Origin: Sanderia malayensis
Taxonomy: Eukaryota > Cnidaria > Scyphozoa > Semaeostomeae > Pelagiidae
Assembly (NCBI GenBank): GCA_013076295.1
Contig: RQOL01000616.1
Span: 4,306,392 to 4,370,391, forward strand
Length of the DNA: 64,000 bases
Reading direction: 5' to 3'
A program made the position numbers and the translations under genes. Position 1 is the first letter of the stretch, and the number at the start of each line of letters is the position of its first letter. The notes beneath the pieces were generated by a model, which saw only the letters and a list, made by a program, of their open reading frames with translations, did not search any database and was not told the origin of the DNA. This document shows, in pieces, positions 54,625 to 64,000 of this stretch.

Positions 54625-54868
54625 ATTCCCAGGGGAATCATTTTTGAACAATAATTATTCCCATGGGAATAAACTATTCCCAAGGGGATTTGATCTCTAG
54701 ATTCCCATGGGAATACTCTATTCCCAAGGGATTCGTTTCAATTCCCTTGGGAATAATTTTCCAGAGAAATTAATTCCCTTGGGAATATGTTATTCCCATG
54801 GGATTAATCTATTCCCAAGGGAATTCGTTATCTAGATTCCCATGGGAATAATGTATTCCCAAGGGATT
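54625..54868. repeat. Cluster of 11 ATTCCCNNGGGAAT palindromes
   Basis: Starts at 54625, 54657, 54676, 54701, 54720, 54741, 54773, 54792, 54811, 54836 and 54855. Seven fit ATTCCCNNGGGAAT exactly; four (54676, 54720, 54792, 54855) differ only in the last half-site. The centre dinucleotides vary (AG, AT, AA, TT). The block 54657-54733 is repeated 135 bases later with the same spacings (19, 25, 19). The palindrome equals the published optimal site of EBF/COE transcription factors; whether it is bound is unknown. Confidence 0.9.
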
Positions 54869-55019
54869 CTTTTCAGCATAAACATAAAAAATGTGGCTAT
54901 TATATTAATTCTCATTATATAAAGTATCCATTAAACACTCCAAACCTTGATAACGTTAGCAGAAGCAATGAAAAAAATAAATTTCTAATATCTTTATCTT
55001 TGGGTAGTATTAAATGAAT

Positions 55020-55440
55020 GAATACAACAAATAGAAGGATGTCTTCATTTTCAGTCGTCGTTTTCCGTTCCTATATATGATAAAAAATGCAATGCAAAAT
55101 GAGTAAACTTCTTTTCCAATTTCTTCATCTTGGTAACAAATAAACAAAGATAAATAAATAAAACGCTTTCATTGTCAGTGTCATCTTCTGTTCTTGAATA
55201 TAATATAAGCAAATGTAATGAAAAATAAATAAACTTCTTCTTTTCCAGTTTCCACATCTTCTTGGTAACAAATGAACAAAGATAAATAAATAGAAATGAA
55301 TAAATAAAACGCCTTCTTTGTCAATGGTCGTTTTCTGTTCCTGGATATGATACAAGCAAATGTAACGAAAATAAATAAACTTCTTCTTTCCAATTTCTTT
55401 ATCTTCTTGGTAGGGATAAATGAAAAAAGATAAATCAAAA
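55020..55440. repeat. Tandem array of about 125-bp units, 3 copies
   Basis: Landmarks TTTCTGTTCCTGGATATGAT, AAATAAATAAACTTCTTCTT and TCTTCTTGGTAACAAAT recur three times with moderate divergence. AT-rich, non-coding; the open frames running through it on the minus strand just mirror the repeat. Confidence 0.8.
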
Positions 55441-56127
55441 TAAATATTTGAATTGAATCTCATTTGAATTCGTCTTCTTCTGAACAGCATAATTAAATGA
55501 ACACGGAAAACAAAATATGAAAGAATAGCGGAACATCTTGATAAATAAATTTCGAGTAGTGATCATCTGCATAGGCCAATTAATACTCTGCAGCAAAATG
55601 AAGCTTCTTTGGAGACGCAAAATGAAGGAGTATAACAGAAAATATAAATTGCTGAACAAACTTACCAAATACTTGAGCAATGATAAAAGCTTATCGGACA
55701 CTGTACATAACAATTTAATTGCTTCCAAAGGTTCACCAGATAATACCTAAAACACAATCGTATTAAACTCTTACAAATCATGAAATAAAATATAGAAAAG
55801 AAAAAGCTACAAAGTGGTAAAACATCTAAAACTTATAACATCAGCGAAAATCTTAATAGCAAAATCTTGGATAACATCAAGCAAATAAATTTGTTGATGA
55901 ATAGAATAATTTGGCTGCTATGCAGTAGGAACCTCAAATATATTTATAAAATCTATATATATATATTTGAACCTCAAAGGTAAGTCAAGCAATAAGGGAA
56001 AATAAGTAACAAGTTAACTCCGTTAAAAGTCCAAATTATCGAGGGTCAAGCCTTAAAGACATACATGACAAAAATATAATCTGGGAAAATTAATACACTT
56101 TTTGCTACTAATCGAAAAAGCTTTGGA

Positions 56128-56373
56128 TACCGTAAATCCTCGAATAAACCACCGGGGGCTTATTTGCAAAAACGAAATTTTAGCTGGATTATTGTTCAAT
56201 AAAAGCTATACGATGCAGCCAATTAATGAAGTTATTGGTTTAAACTTGCTGTTATTTGTAATACATTCACTAAAAAACTTCGATGTCTGGAAACTTGAGC
56301 TCAATATCCTTGCAAATGATTATCAGGATGGGGGCTTATTCGAAGGTGGCGGCTTATTCTAGGATTTACGGTA
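56128..56373. mobile_element. MITE with TACCGTAAATCCTCGAATAA ends
   Basis: The left 20 bases, TACCGTAAATCCTCGAATAA, are matched inverted by the right end TTATTCTAGGATTTACGGTA with about two differences. The ends include the TA target. About 246 bases, non-coding. Mariner/pogo-like by its ends. Confidence 0.8.
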
Positions 56374-56435
56374 ATTGGATTGAAAATGTACATCAAGGTT
56401 ACCTTTGTAGCCATGGAACTGGATCGAGTCAATGT

Positions 56436-56931
56436 TCATCATACAATGGGCCTAAATCGTCTTCAACTCTTCTTAAGATCCACCACTTTCCTTTCTCCAA
56501 CTGAAGCCACTTGTACGAACAATTGCCAGAAATCATACCGCGAGAAATTCTTTGGAGCAATCCACGTTCCTTCCTCCACCAGTTGTGAGCTCTCAAAACG
56601 AGCCCCTTAAATTGAACTCATGAAGGCGAGCCTTTATGGGCCTAACCTGCTTCGACTTCTTTCTGTAACATCTTTCTCTTCATTTTAAATTAACTTCCAA
56701 GTTGTACTTTCACAAAATTGCTGCCAACAGTTCATCTGGAAAGCCCCGAGATCTTCTTGCCGGTAAAACGGGCGCCAAAAACCGAGCCAGACCAAGGCGA
56801 AGCTCATTCATCACTGGGCCTAACATGCATCGAGCTCTTTTGCAACATTTTCATATTGTGCTTCCACCAACTGAAATAATTCAAAAAGGTCGCGTGCAAC
56901 GTGCTCAAGGGTTTTATACGAAGGAGACTGG
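56436..56931. repeat. Right arm of the 3.4-kb inverted repeat
   Basis: Longer arm, inverted copy of 53501-53820. Within it the theme TTAGGCCCA preceded by a TCGAAG-like string recurs about every 150 bases on the minus strand, so the arm itself is made of diverged tandem units. Short open frames exist but differ between arms, so coding is not supported. Confidence 0.8.
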
Positions 56932-57279
56932 ACGCTACATCTAAAAAAGGTCAGGCGGATAAGCTAAATATGGCCAATGTCAATCATCCTCGTACAAGAT
57001 AATAGTAATGATTGTGAGGCTGGTTGTCATGAAAACTAAACTTACATACACAGGGAATCTATGGGCATCAACGAGCATGAGCTCAAATTTTTGCTTGATT
57101 TGCTACAAGAAAATTCTTTTTGTTAACTAACAATGATAAAATAATTTACAGCCAAGCTCTCTGTGTTATTTTTAATTACCATTAAGGAAATAATTTCAAA
57201 TTTTACTGAATTAGACTAATGTATACAATTACAAATAAAATTGCCTTATAATTAAGTAGAATTTGTAGGATTTGTGTAA

Positions 57280-60200
57280 TTAAGTAGGATTTGGCATGGA
57301 CATTGTCACAAGAAAAAATATCACATTGAATAACAAAAACATAACAGGGAAAATAAACCGAGACTTTTTATCAACAATGTGAGAGTGTAGCTCTTCATCA
57401 AAGTGCTTTTTTATCATGTTATGAAAAAAACTCCGCTTTGGTTTACCTGTCATGCCAACTACCTGTTGATCGATAGCATCTGCTTGGCTTGTACCCTCAT
57501 TTGAGGTGCCAAAGCTTGAAGATCTGTGGCGAAGGTTACTATCTCCTTCCTGGACAATTTGTTCCAGCTCAAGCTCTTGAGTTCTCACTCCATTTATTTC
57601 AACCTGCGAGCAATTTTCGCTCGAATAAACATAGCTGTCCTTTCTCTCTTTTTTACTCAACATCTTATTCTAAAATGCAAAGAATATTGCTGAGCAAAAC
57701 ATCTTTGTCTAATCTGTATGTAAAAATATTTGTACTAGTGCAAGTATCACTTCATTAAATCGCAAATCGAAACACTATCTCACCTGCTGTTTTGATTTTA
57801 ACTTGTTGTAAGAGAGTTTCCATTTCATATGCGTTATTCCAACGATTGCAAATTCCACCATTGATGCAAACACAAAAACAAAGCATGCAAGAAGATAGAT
57901 ATCGATTGACTTGGTGTATGCCACATTTGGCAAGGACAACTGTATGCTGTTTGTCAGTGTTGTAATTGTTAAAACAGTTGTTATTGCAAGAGAGGCTCTG
58001 GCTGGTGTTGACTTGTGATCAATCCAAAACCCAATCCAACTGAGTATGACTATCAAGGCGCACGGTGTGATATATTGTAAAAGAAAAAATTGTACTTCTC
58101 GTTTTAAAATGAATTTTATCCAAAGAACATCCCAATCACCTTGAAAAACAAAAATTAGCATTAATATCATTTTCATCCTATTTCTAGATCAAAAACTTTA
58201 TGTTCTAACACATTACCTGCCCTTGAATGGTGATTTACTTGTTTCCCATATGTGTAATTTTCTAATGTGTAGTCGAAAATTTTCAATTTCTCTGGCGCAT
58301 AGATTGGTCCATTTAATTGCATACCCCAGCTCAATTTGCAGTGATTATTGTTGTAGGAATCTGCAAAAGAATAAATTGATTTTAAATAACCCTAACTCCA
58401 ATTCTAACCCTAACCCTAAGACCAATGCCTCAGAAATTAGGAACACTGTCACGTCATACACGCTCCTGCGCAGTCCCATTAACCACGCCACTACACATGC
58501 TGAACACCTTTCTCTTCTGCATAACATAACTCTAATCCCATCCAAAGCCTAATGCCTCAGCCACTAGCAACACTGTCACACCATATACGCTCATGCGCAG
58601 TACCAATCAAAAATCTTTGAAGCTTTATATCATAAATTGTCGAAGCAAAAACTCATTTTTAAGGAGTACAACAATGTTGGGTAAAATTAAATTATGGTAA
58701 ATCAAACATTGAGATGTCAAATACAACCATCTTGACCCAAACGTTTCAGGGCAAAGTACTTATAAACTTGCATTTCATGCTGCGCTCAATTATTTCAAAA
58801 TAAATGAAGGTTTTATCAATTCAATGATTAAAAATAATCACAGGTTTCACCATACATTAGTTTTGTGAACCACATTCCCAAAGAGCTGGTTTCTGTACAT
58901 TACATTGATAAGAACCAAATCTACATGGGGTATCATTGGTACCAGTCATTTGTAACTCCACCCTTTTGAAAACACCTCTAACCATACATACGACTAGTGG
59001 CAATAAATGAAACCAGTGGATAAATGAAGTTAGCATGAGGTTTATTTTGTTAGTATCAGACATAATTGATGTATGCTTCCAAAATATCTGGAGGAAATAC
59101 CATTACCTTGACTACAAAGCTGGTCCTCAAACAAGCAACAGATTCTCCCACGAGCTATTTTAATAACCTAATTTTCATGTCAATAACTGTGTTCTCCGAA
59201 AGAGAATATTTAATAAAAACGACTTCACCATCTACATCAAATGCAAACAGGACATTTGATTACCATTTAACTACCTGCTTATCGTCCTGACAGCAAAGCA
59301 AACTTCATGCAAGTTTGAAAAGACACAATTATGAATGCAATGCAACCACGAAACGTAAATCAAATAGAGCAGCATGATAACTTGTGTCACTTTGGCACAC
59401 TTTAAATTGGTGCTTGGCAGTTGCAGTGGCGTAGATAGATGGGGGTCAGGGGGTCGAAAAGCCCCCCTGTAGAGCAAAACTGCCGTTTTGTCAGAAAATC
59501 GCTGATCTTGTCGGAAAATTAAGATCTTCTGTTTACGTTCAGTTCTAGCTAATTTCCTTATCTTATATTCATAGTCTTGAAGAAACAAAAATGCTCATTA
59601 AATTTTTGTCGGAAAATCTGAATTTCTCGCCCCCCCGCCCATAAAATTTCCTATCTACGCCATTGGGCGATTGTCTATTTATACTTTCCAAGATAAAAAT
59701 TAAAGATAGTCCCAAGCTATCCAGGTACCTTTATAAGGACTAGCACACATTCCATATAGAAGAAACGTCAAAATACTTGCACGCACAGAAGTGCATTATG
59801 AAAGAAAAAAGATAACACTTACAAATCTTAACTGGGAGTTTGCAAGTCTGCTTGTCAAATGGAAAATTGTGAAGATTCATTGGACAGAAAAGCGTCAATG
59901 AGACCCTACAAAAAATCAATTATAATCAAACATTAATTGGTAGTTTTTGGGTCAATGCAGAAAGCTTGCACCGTTTTATAGCAGGTATCATAAATATTTG
60001 AACAAATCATTGAACCACTCTATTCAGAGATAGACAAATGCTTCTAAATCAGGTCCATAACTATAACTCGCACATTATGAATTATTGCTTATTAATTTTT
60101 GTGTCGAAAATGATCATTTCTGAGTAAACATAGTTATGAGGGTACACACCTTCTACTCAAAAATATTCTTCCGTTATTACGAATAATTATTGCAATATTC

Positions 60201-61190
60201 TGCTTTATTAGATTAAACTGGAAACCAGATTTCGCCATAGGAAACTGAACTTCAGGCACCCAGATTGAATCGAGTGCTTCGGCTCCCATAATAATTTCCT
60301 CTGACATATTTGATGGTTTTTGTAGTCGATAATCTCGCCAAAATTGACGAAAAAAAATCTCCATTGTGTAATGCTACAATAGAAAATAACTACATTGACA
60401 ATTGTTACAATATAGTAGTAGGCGGTAGCTAAGAAACAGTCATATCATTATCTCCATTGAAAGCATACATGTAGATAGCTAGGGACTTACACATTGTATG
60501 TATGTATGCATGTATGTATGTATGCAAAAGTAATGTATGTATGTATGTAGGTATATATGTGTATATGTATATGTATATATATGTATGCATGCAAATAGAT
60601 CAGAAATCTACTAGTTTTTTATTATATAATGCAAGCGTTCAACATACCATGTGATATCTTTTTAATGGTACCATATCAATCACGAATATTTGAACTTGAA
60701 CTTCAACAGGCTCACCTTGAAAAGTTGAAAAATGTGCAAAAGTTATGTAACATTCATCGACATTTTCGTTAACTTATGAAACAGACATTCTATAAACTTA
60801 TGTAATTATGTTGAATGTCACATCTATCGCTTATATGATATTATGAAACATAATTAAAATCTATTACTTTACCATGTTGGCTTGGCAATGCTCTTTTATC
60901 ATAATTCTTCATCATACTTTTCATAGCTTTTGTCACAGCTTCTGTATTTTGTTTACTTTCAGAGCTCCTAATTTTGCGTGGAGATATAAATACAGATTTG
61001 TTATATCACGACTACCTCATTTACAATTTACACATTAGTAAAATACATTAACTAATTGTAGAATGAATCACACACCCACTTCTAATTGTAGAAAGGTTAA
61101 AGAGGTCCCATTAAAAAGTTGAATAACACACCTTGTAAGAATTAGTGCCAGAACGAAGACTATTGCCAGTTTCATCATTTTTGTTTTCAT
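57280..61190 (-). CDS. Cys-loop ligand-gated ion channel subunit A (anion type), 8 exons
   Basis: Exons, 5' to 3': 61190-61132, 60967-60873, 60715-60648, 60373-60150, 59905-59823, 58360-58217, 58139-57784, 57669-57280; 472 aa. Pentameric receptor subunit of glycine/GABA type. A signal peptide (LAIVFVLALILT) is followed by KNYDKRALP, VDM-type strands, RQFWRD and WVPEV (the family usually has WxPD). The Cys-loop C-PMNLHNFPFDKQT-C has the canonical 13 residues between cysteines. TM1 is QYITPCALIVILSWIGFWI. M2 starts STPARASLAITTVLT; the Pro-Ala-Arg at its inner end is the anion-selectivity hallmark, with Ser at 2' and Leu at 9'. TM3 follows, then an intracellular loop of roughly 100 residues, and TM4 ends close to the stop. 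The ligand cannot be read from sequence. It is downstream of, and on the same strand as, a second subunit gene with the same exon pattern. Confidence 0.92.
58380..58612. repeat. Duplicated block with telomere-like hexamers
   Basis: In receptor A intron 5. The string AATGCCTCAG..TTAG/ACTAG.AACACTGTCAC, followed by ATACGCTC.TGCGCAGT.CC, occurs at about 58425 and again at about 58551. The first is preceded by short CCCTAA runs. Confidence 0.65.
59424..59665. mobile_element. hAT-like MITE with CAGTGGCGTAGATAG ends
   Basis: The left end CAGTGGCGTAGATAG and right end CTATCTACGCCATTG are inverted copies. Each is flanked by an 8-base near-duplication (GGCAGTTG at 59416-59423, GGCGATTG at 59666-59673). 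CAGTGGCGTA ends with an 8-base target duplication are typical of hAT elements. A G-run (left) and C-run (right) lie inside each end. Located in receptor A intron 5. Confidence 0.85.
60493..60596. repeat. (GTAT)n microsatellite
   Basis: Runs of TGTA/GTAT with occasional GCAT, changing to TATA-rich dinucleotides, in receptor A intron 3. Confidence 0.9.
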
Positions 61191-62166
61191 GATATAAATC
61201 GAGGCAGGAATTGAGTTTCACTTTAATTTCATCATCACCAAGCTGCAAATAATAATTCATGTATTTTGAGTCAATACTGATTCAGTACTTAATTATTAAA
61301 ACATGAGACATTTCATAAGGATAGTGCTTAAAACAATGAATGCTTAATATGAACTACTGTGGGCTGTCTAGATGCAGCTGGTGCCTTCATTCACGCGGAA
61401 TGGATCTGTAGAAATGAATGCCATTCGAAACTTACTGTCGTGTCTTATGTTATGCCATGTTAAAAGACAAACCTAAAGAGAAATCAATATCAAACGCTTT
61501 TTATAAAGAACCTAGCTCATGATCAGGTTCCTAAAGTTCCTTATTTGGGCATCTTTTGCTCATGTTGAAGTACAGAAGGTTCATTAAGAGTTCCACAAAG
61601 CACATTTAGTGAAACACGCTTTCTAATTGTCAGTAATTTGCGGTGATAAAAGTTTCAAGATTGAAAAGTTTCTAAGGGACTTTGTCCTTAGCAGTATGAG
61701 TTCTTTAAGCTTTTCGTACAAAAAAGCACACAAGCCCAAAAACAGCGGGACGTGATGATTAACTGCTTATATACAATTATTGCACAGAATTATAAAACTT
61801 ATCGAGCTTTCAAATTATTTTACACAACCAAACGAGAAATAATAATCAATAATAGTCTGATAAATAATAAACCACTGGCAAATAGAACAACGAGCTTAAA
61901 TATTTTTTTAATTAAATTCAAACTAACTCTGCTTACCGTTTAATGCATGATTGAGGAAACATATTTAATATTTATGCACCAAATTATGCATAAATCAGAT
62001 TGCAAATCAGTCTTGTACAAGCAATATGCAACAAAATACAATATACAATAAGGACTAATACAAACGTGCCTTCCTTCAAAACAAAATGGTTGCCACTTAC
62101 CACCTAGCAATCTTTGAGTGAAAAGCGATTCTCTCCTATCTCTCTAACATGAATACGGTGGTGCAT
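61191..62166. other. Intergenic, between the two receptor genes
   Basis: About 980 bases with no coding sign; one 63-residue plus-strand frame looks random. It should hold the 3' end of subunit B and the promoter of subunit A. No clear signal is resolved. Confidence 0.5.
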
Positions 62167-64000
62167 CTAACCTGCTCCTTTATCTGACATAGTTAATACA
62201 ACAGCGAAATAAATAGTATTAAATAAACAAAAGAGAATAGGAAATAAATATCTCGATAACTTATCTATGATATGCACTTCATGTGTCTTTCTGTGACGTT
62301 CGGTAAGTTTCTTAGCAAATTTACGAGCATTGACGATTGCACCAAGACCAAAGGACCCTTCAGTTGATGCTCGTTCATCTGTTTCTTTAGCACAATCATT
62401 GTTATTTGCTGTTGAATATTCATCCATTTCTAATCTGTCTGCATCGATAGCACCACTTGAATGACGTGAGATGCTTGCGGCACTCAGAGCATCAGAGTCA
62501 AATGCAACGTTGTCTTTTGATTTAAAAGACATTGCTCGACTTCTGATGTCTTCCTGGCGTGATTGTCTTGCTTGAGCTGACATGGAGGAGAGGAACATCG
62601 GTGATGCTACGCCATTCTCTGGTCTTCTAATAGTAGAGACACTTGTTTGCTCGATCCTCTGAAAACATAAAACACACATTATCAATATAACAATATATAA
62701 AAATTCAAGATTCAAGATTAAAAATTCAACAAAATATAAAAATTCAACTTCTTCAACACATAATGATCCTTCAAAAATCTACATGTAAATCCACAAGACA
62801 GTGTTAGAAAAAATGGTCAAAATATAATTTGCGACTTTCAACGATAAAATAAGCAACTTTCAGCAAAAATAAGCAAACAATAATACCGTGACTTCATCTT
62901 CTGCAGTGTTCTTCTTATTCTTCTTCGCATTACCTTCGTAAGTTGCTTTTTTCTTGATCATTTTGAGTCTCTTCCTCCATTTGATATCAGTTATACCGAC
63001 AGTCGCATATTCAGCCAAGGCGGCAAACACAAACAAGAAACACGCCAATAAGTAATAGTCGATTGACTTGGAATAGCTGACGGGAGGCAGGGTTGCGCGA
63101 ATGCTATTTGCCAATGTTGTAATTGTAAGAACTGTAGTTATGCCCAGTGCAACTCTTGCTGGCGTCGATCTGTAGTCGATCCAAAAACCAACCCAGCTTA
63201 AAACAACTACCAAGAACGTCGGAAAATAATTCTGCATCAAGTAATAGTTGATATTTCGATGGAAATGGAATTTCACAATAAGGCGATCATAGAAGCCTGC
63301 AAGAGAAATTATGGTCATGAATAGCAATGAAGAGTAAAAGAAATAGAAATACAAGTAAAAGTGTACGAAATATGAGGTAGTAGAAAAAATTACCAAATAT
63401 TCCATAATTAGCTGTTGAAGTCAAGACAGTTCTGTTATGCATTGTAAATTCAAACATCATGAGGTCTTTAGGTTGATAAATAGGACCTCCTGATGCAAAA
63501 TTCCATTCCAATTTACACTGCTGATTGTTGTAAGCATCTACAAAAAAGGTTCAAGTTGAAGAATTTGAGATGCATGTTCGCTACAATATAACGCAACAAA
63601 GAAAAGAAGATGAAAATGAAGTTATCAGAGGGAATTTAAATAAATGTACTCACATGGTTCTAAAATAAAATCACAAATCTGTTGATCGAAAGGAAAGTTC
63701 TGCAACTTCATGGGACAGAATGTTGTTATTGACACCCTATATAGCAAGAAAATTTGAATTTCTAAGAAAGTTTAACACCAAAAAAAGGTAGTGCTCAATC
63801 AAAGCTTTGAAAACATTCTCTATATAGCTCTTCAAAAAATGTTTCCAATAATGGGAGAGGTAATAAGCAAAGGAATAGATGGATCATCAAAAGCACACTG
63901 CAAACTATGACACAATTGCGACAAAACTGGTGTCACCTTTGACTTGATCGTATTTCTCCATTCGGTAGTATTCGTATCAAACTGTTCTTCTTAGTAATGT
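62167..64000 (-). CDS. Cys-loop ligand-gated ion channel subunit B (anion type), 5' part outside the window
   Basis: Exons 64000-63937 (partial), 63736-63654, 63537-63394, 63296-62887, 62658-62167. These code for the C-terminal 397 residues or so; the signal peptide and first ligand-binding strands lie beyond 64000. Visible parts: LIRILPNGEIRSSQ, the Cys-loop C-PMKLQNFPFDQQI-C with 13 residues between cysteines, the loop CKLEWNF, TM1 (FLVVVLSWVGFWIDY), M2 beginning STPARVALGITTVLT with the anion-type PAR and Ala at 2', TM3, a long Ser-rich intracellular loop (KKNKKN, RPENGVASP, RHSSG) and TM4 (YLFPILFCLFNTIYF). Intron positions and phases equal those of subunit A, including 83- and 144-base exons, so the two arose by tandem duplication. 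Confidence 0.92.

Larger units (their letters stand above)
53088..57279. other. Repeat-rich intergenic region between convergent genes
   Basis: Spindly (+) ends at 53087 and the first receptor gene (-) ends at 57280, so this 4.2 kb separates two 3' ends. I see no gene. It holds the Spindly polyadenylation signal (53332), a long inverted repeat (53501-53820 and 56436-56931), a palindrome cluster (54625-54868), a tandem array (55020-55440) and a MITE (56128-56373). Confidence 0.6.

Noticed and set aside
55125..55490. Minus-strand frames of 85-121 residues
   Set aside because: They follow the tandem repeat at 55020-55440 and repeat themselves; low-complexity, not a protein.
56702..56944. An 80-residue frame in the right inverted arm
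   Set aside because: The matching frame is broken in the left arm and there is no conserved reading between copies.

Overview
The window is nuclear DNA of a non-vertebrate animal. It is AT-rich. Genes are split into many small exons with canonical GT/AG junctions, introns are mostly 100-600 bases, and AATAAA polyadenylation signals occur. The gene content (neurobeachin, NEK1, Spindly, MGAT4, ZnT1, an anion-type Cys-loop receptor pair, a class B-like seven-helix receptor) is metazoan. A single NBEA/LRBA gene and receptors of generic glycine/GABA type fit an invertebrate or early-branching animal; the sequence alone does not name the species. Exon models were assembled by hand from reading-frame continuity, splice sites and family knowledge. 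Every multi-exon model closes in frame with a length close to that of its family.

Layout. 1-2149: no gene, some transposon remnants. 2150-5838 (+): zinc exporter SLC30A1/ZnT1, 9 exons, 510 aa. 5839-10682: gene-poor. 10683-12125 (+): single-exon class B-like GPCR. 13011-32255 (+): neurobeachin/LRBA orthologue, 51 exons, about 2,664 aa. Its intron 24363-26735 holds a complete two-exon MAB21-like gene on the opposite strand (24544-25894). 32912-33790: five-copy satellite of about 184 bases. 34780-38430 (+): MGAT4-type GlcNAc-transferase, 553 aa. 39196-49322 (+): NEK1 kinase, 38 exons, 1,329 aa. 49746-53087 (+): Spindly-like dynein adaptor, 656 aa, ending in a CaaX-like CHVQ. 53501-56931: long inverted repeat enclosing tandem repeats and a cluster of 11 near-perfect ATTCCCNNGGGAAT palindromes. 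57280-61190 (-) and 62167-64000 (-, truncated by the window edge): two tandem anion-type Cys-loop receptor genes with the same intron pattern.

The genes do not form one pathway. NEK1 (cilium/centrosome) and Spindly (kinetochore dynein) are neighbours on one strand, 423 bases apart. The observations that stand out are the antisense nested MAB21L gene inside the NBEA-family intron (an arrangement also known in vertebrates), its intron made of tandem copies of its own splice donor, and the palindrome cluster that matches the EBF/COE consensus. Many short inverted-repeat transposons (MITEs) of several families sit in introns and between genes.
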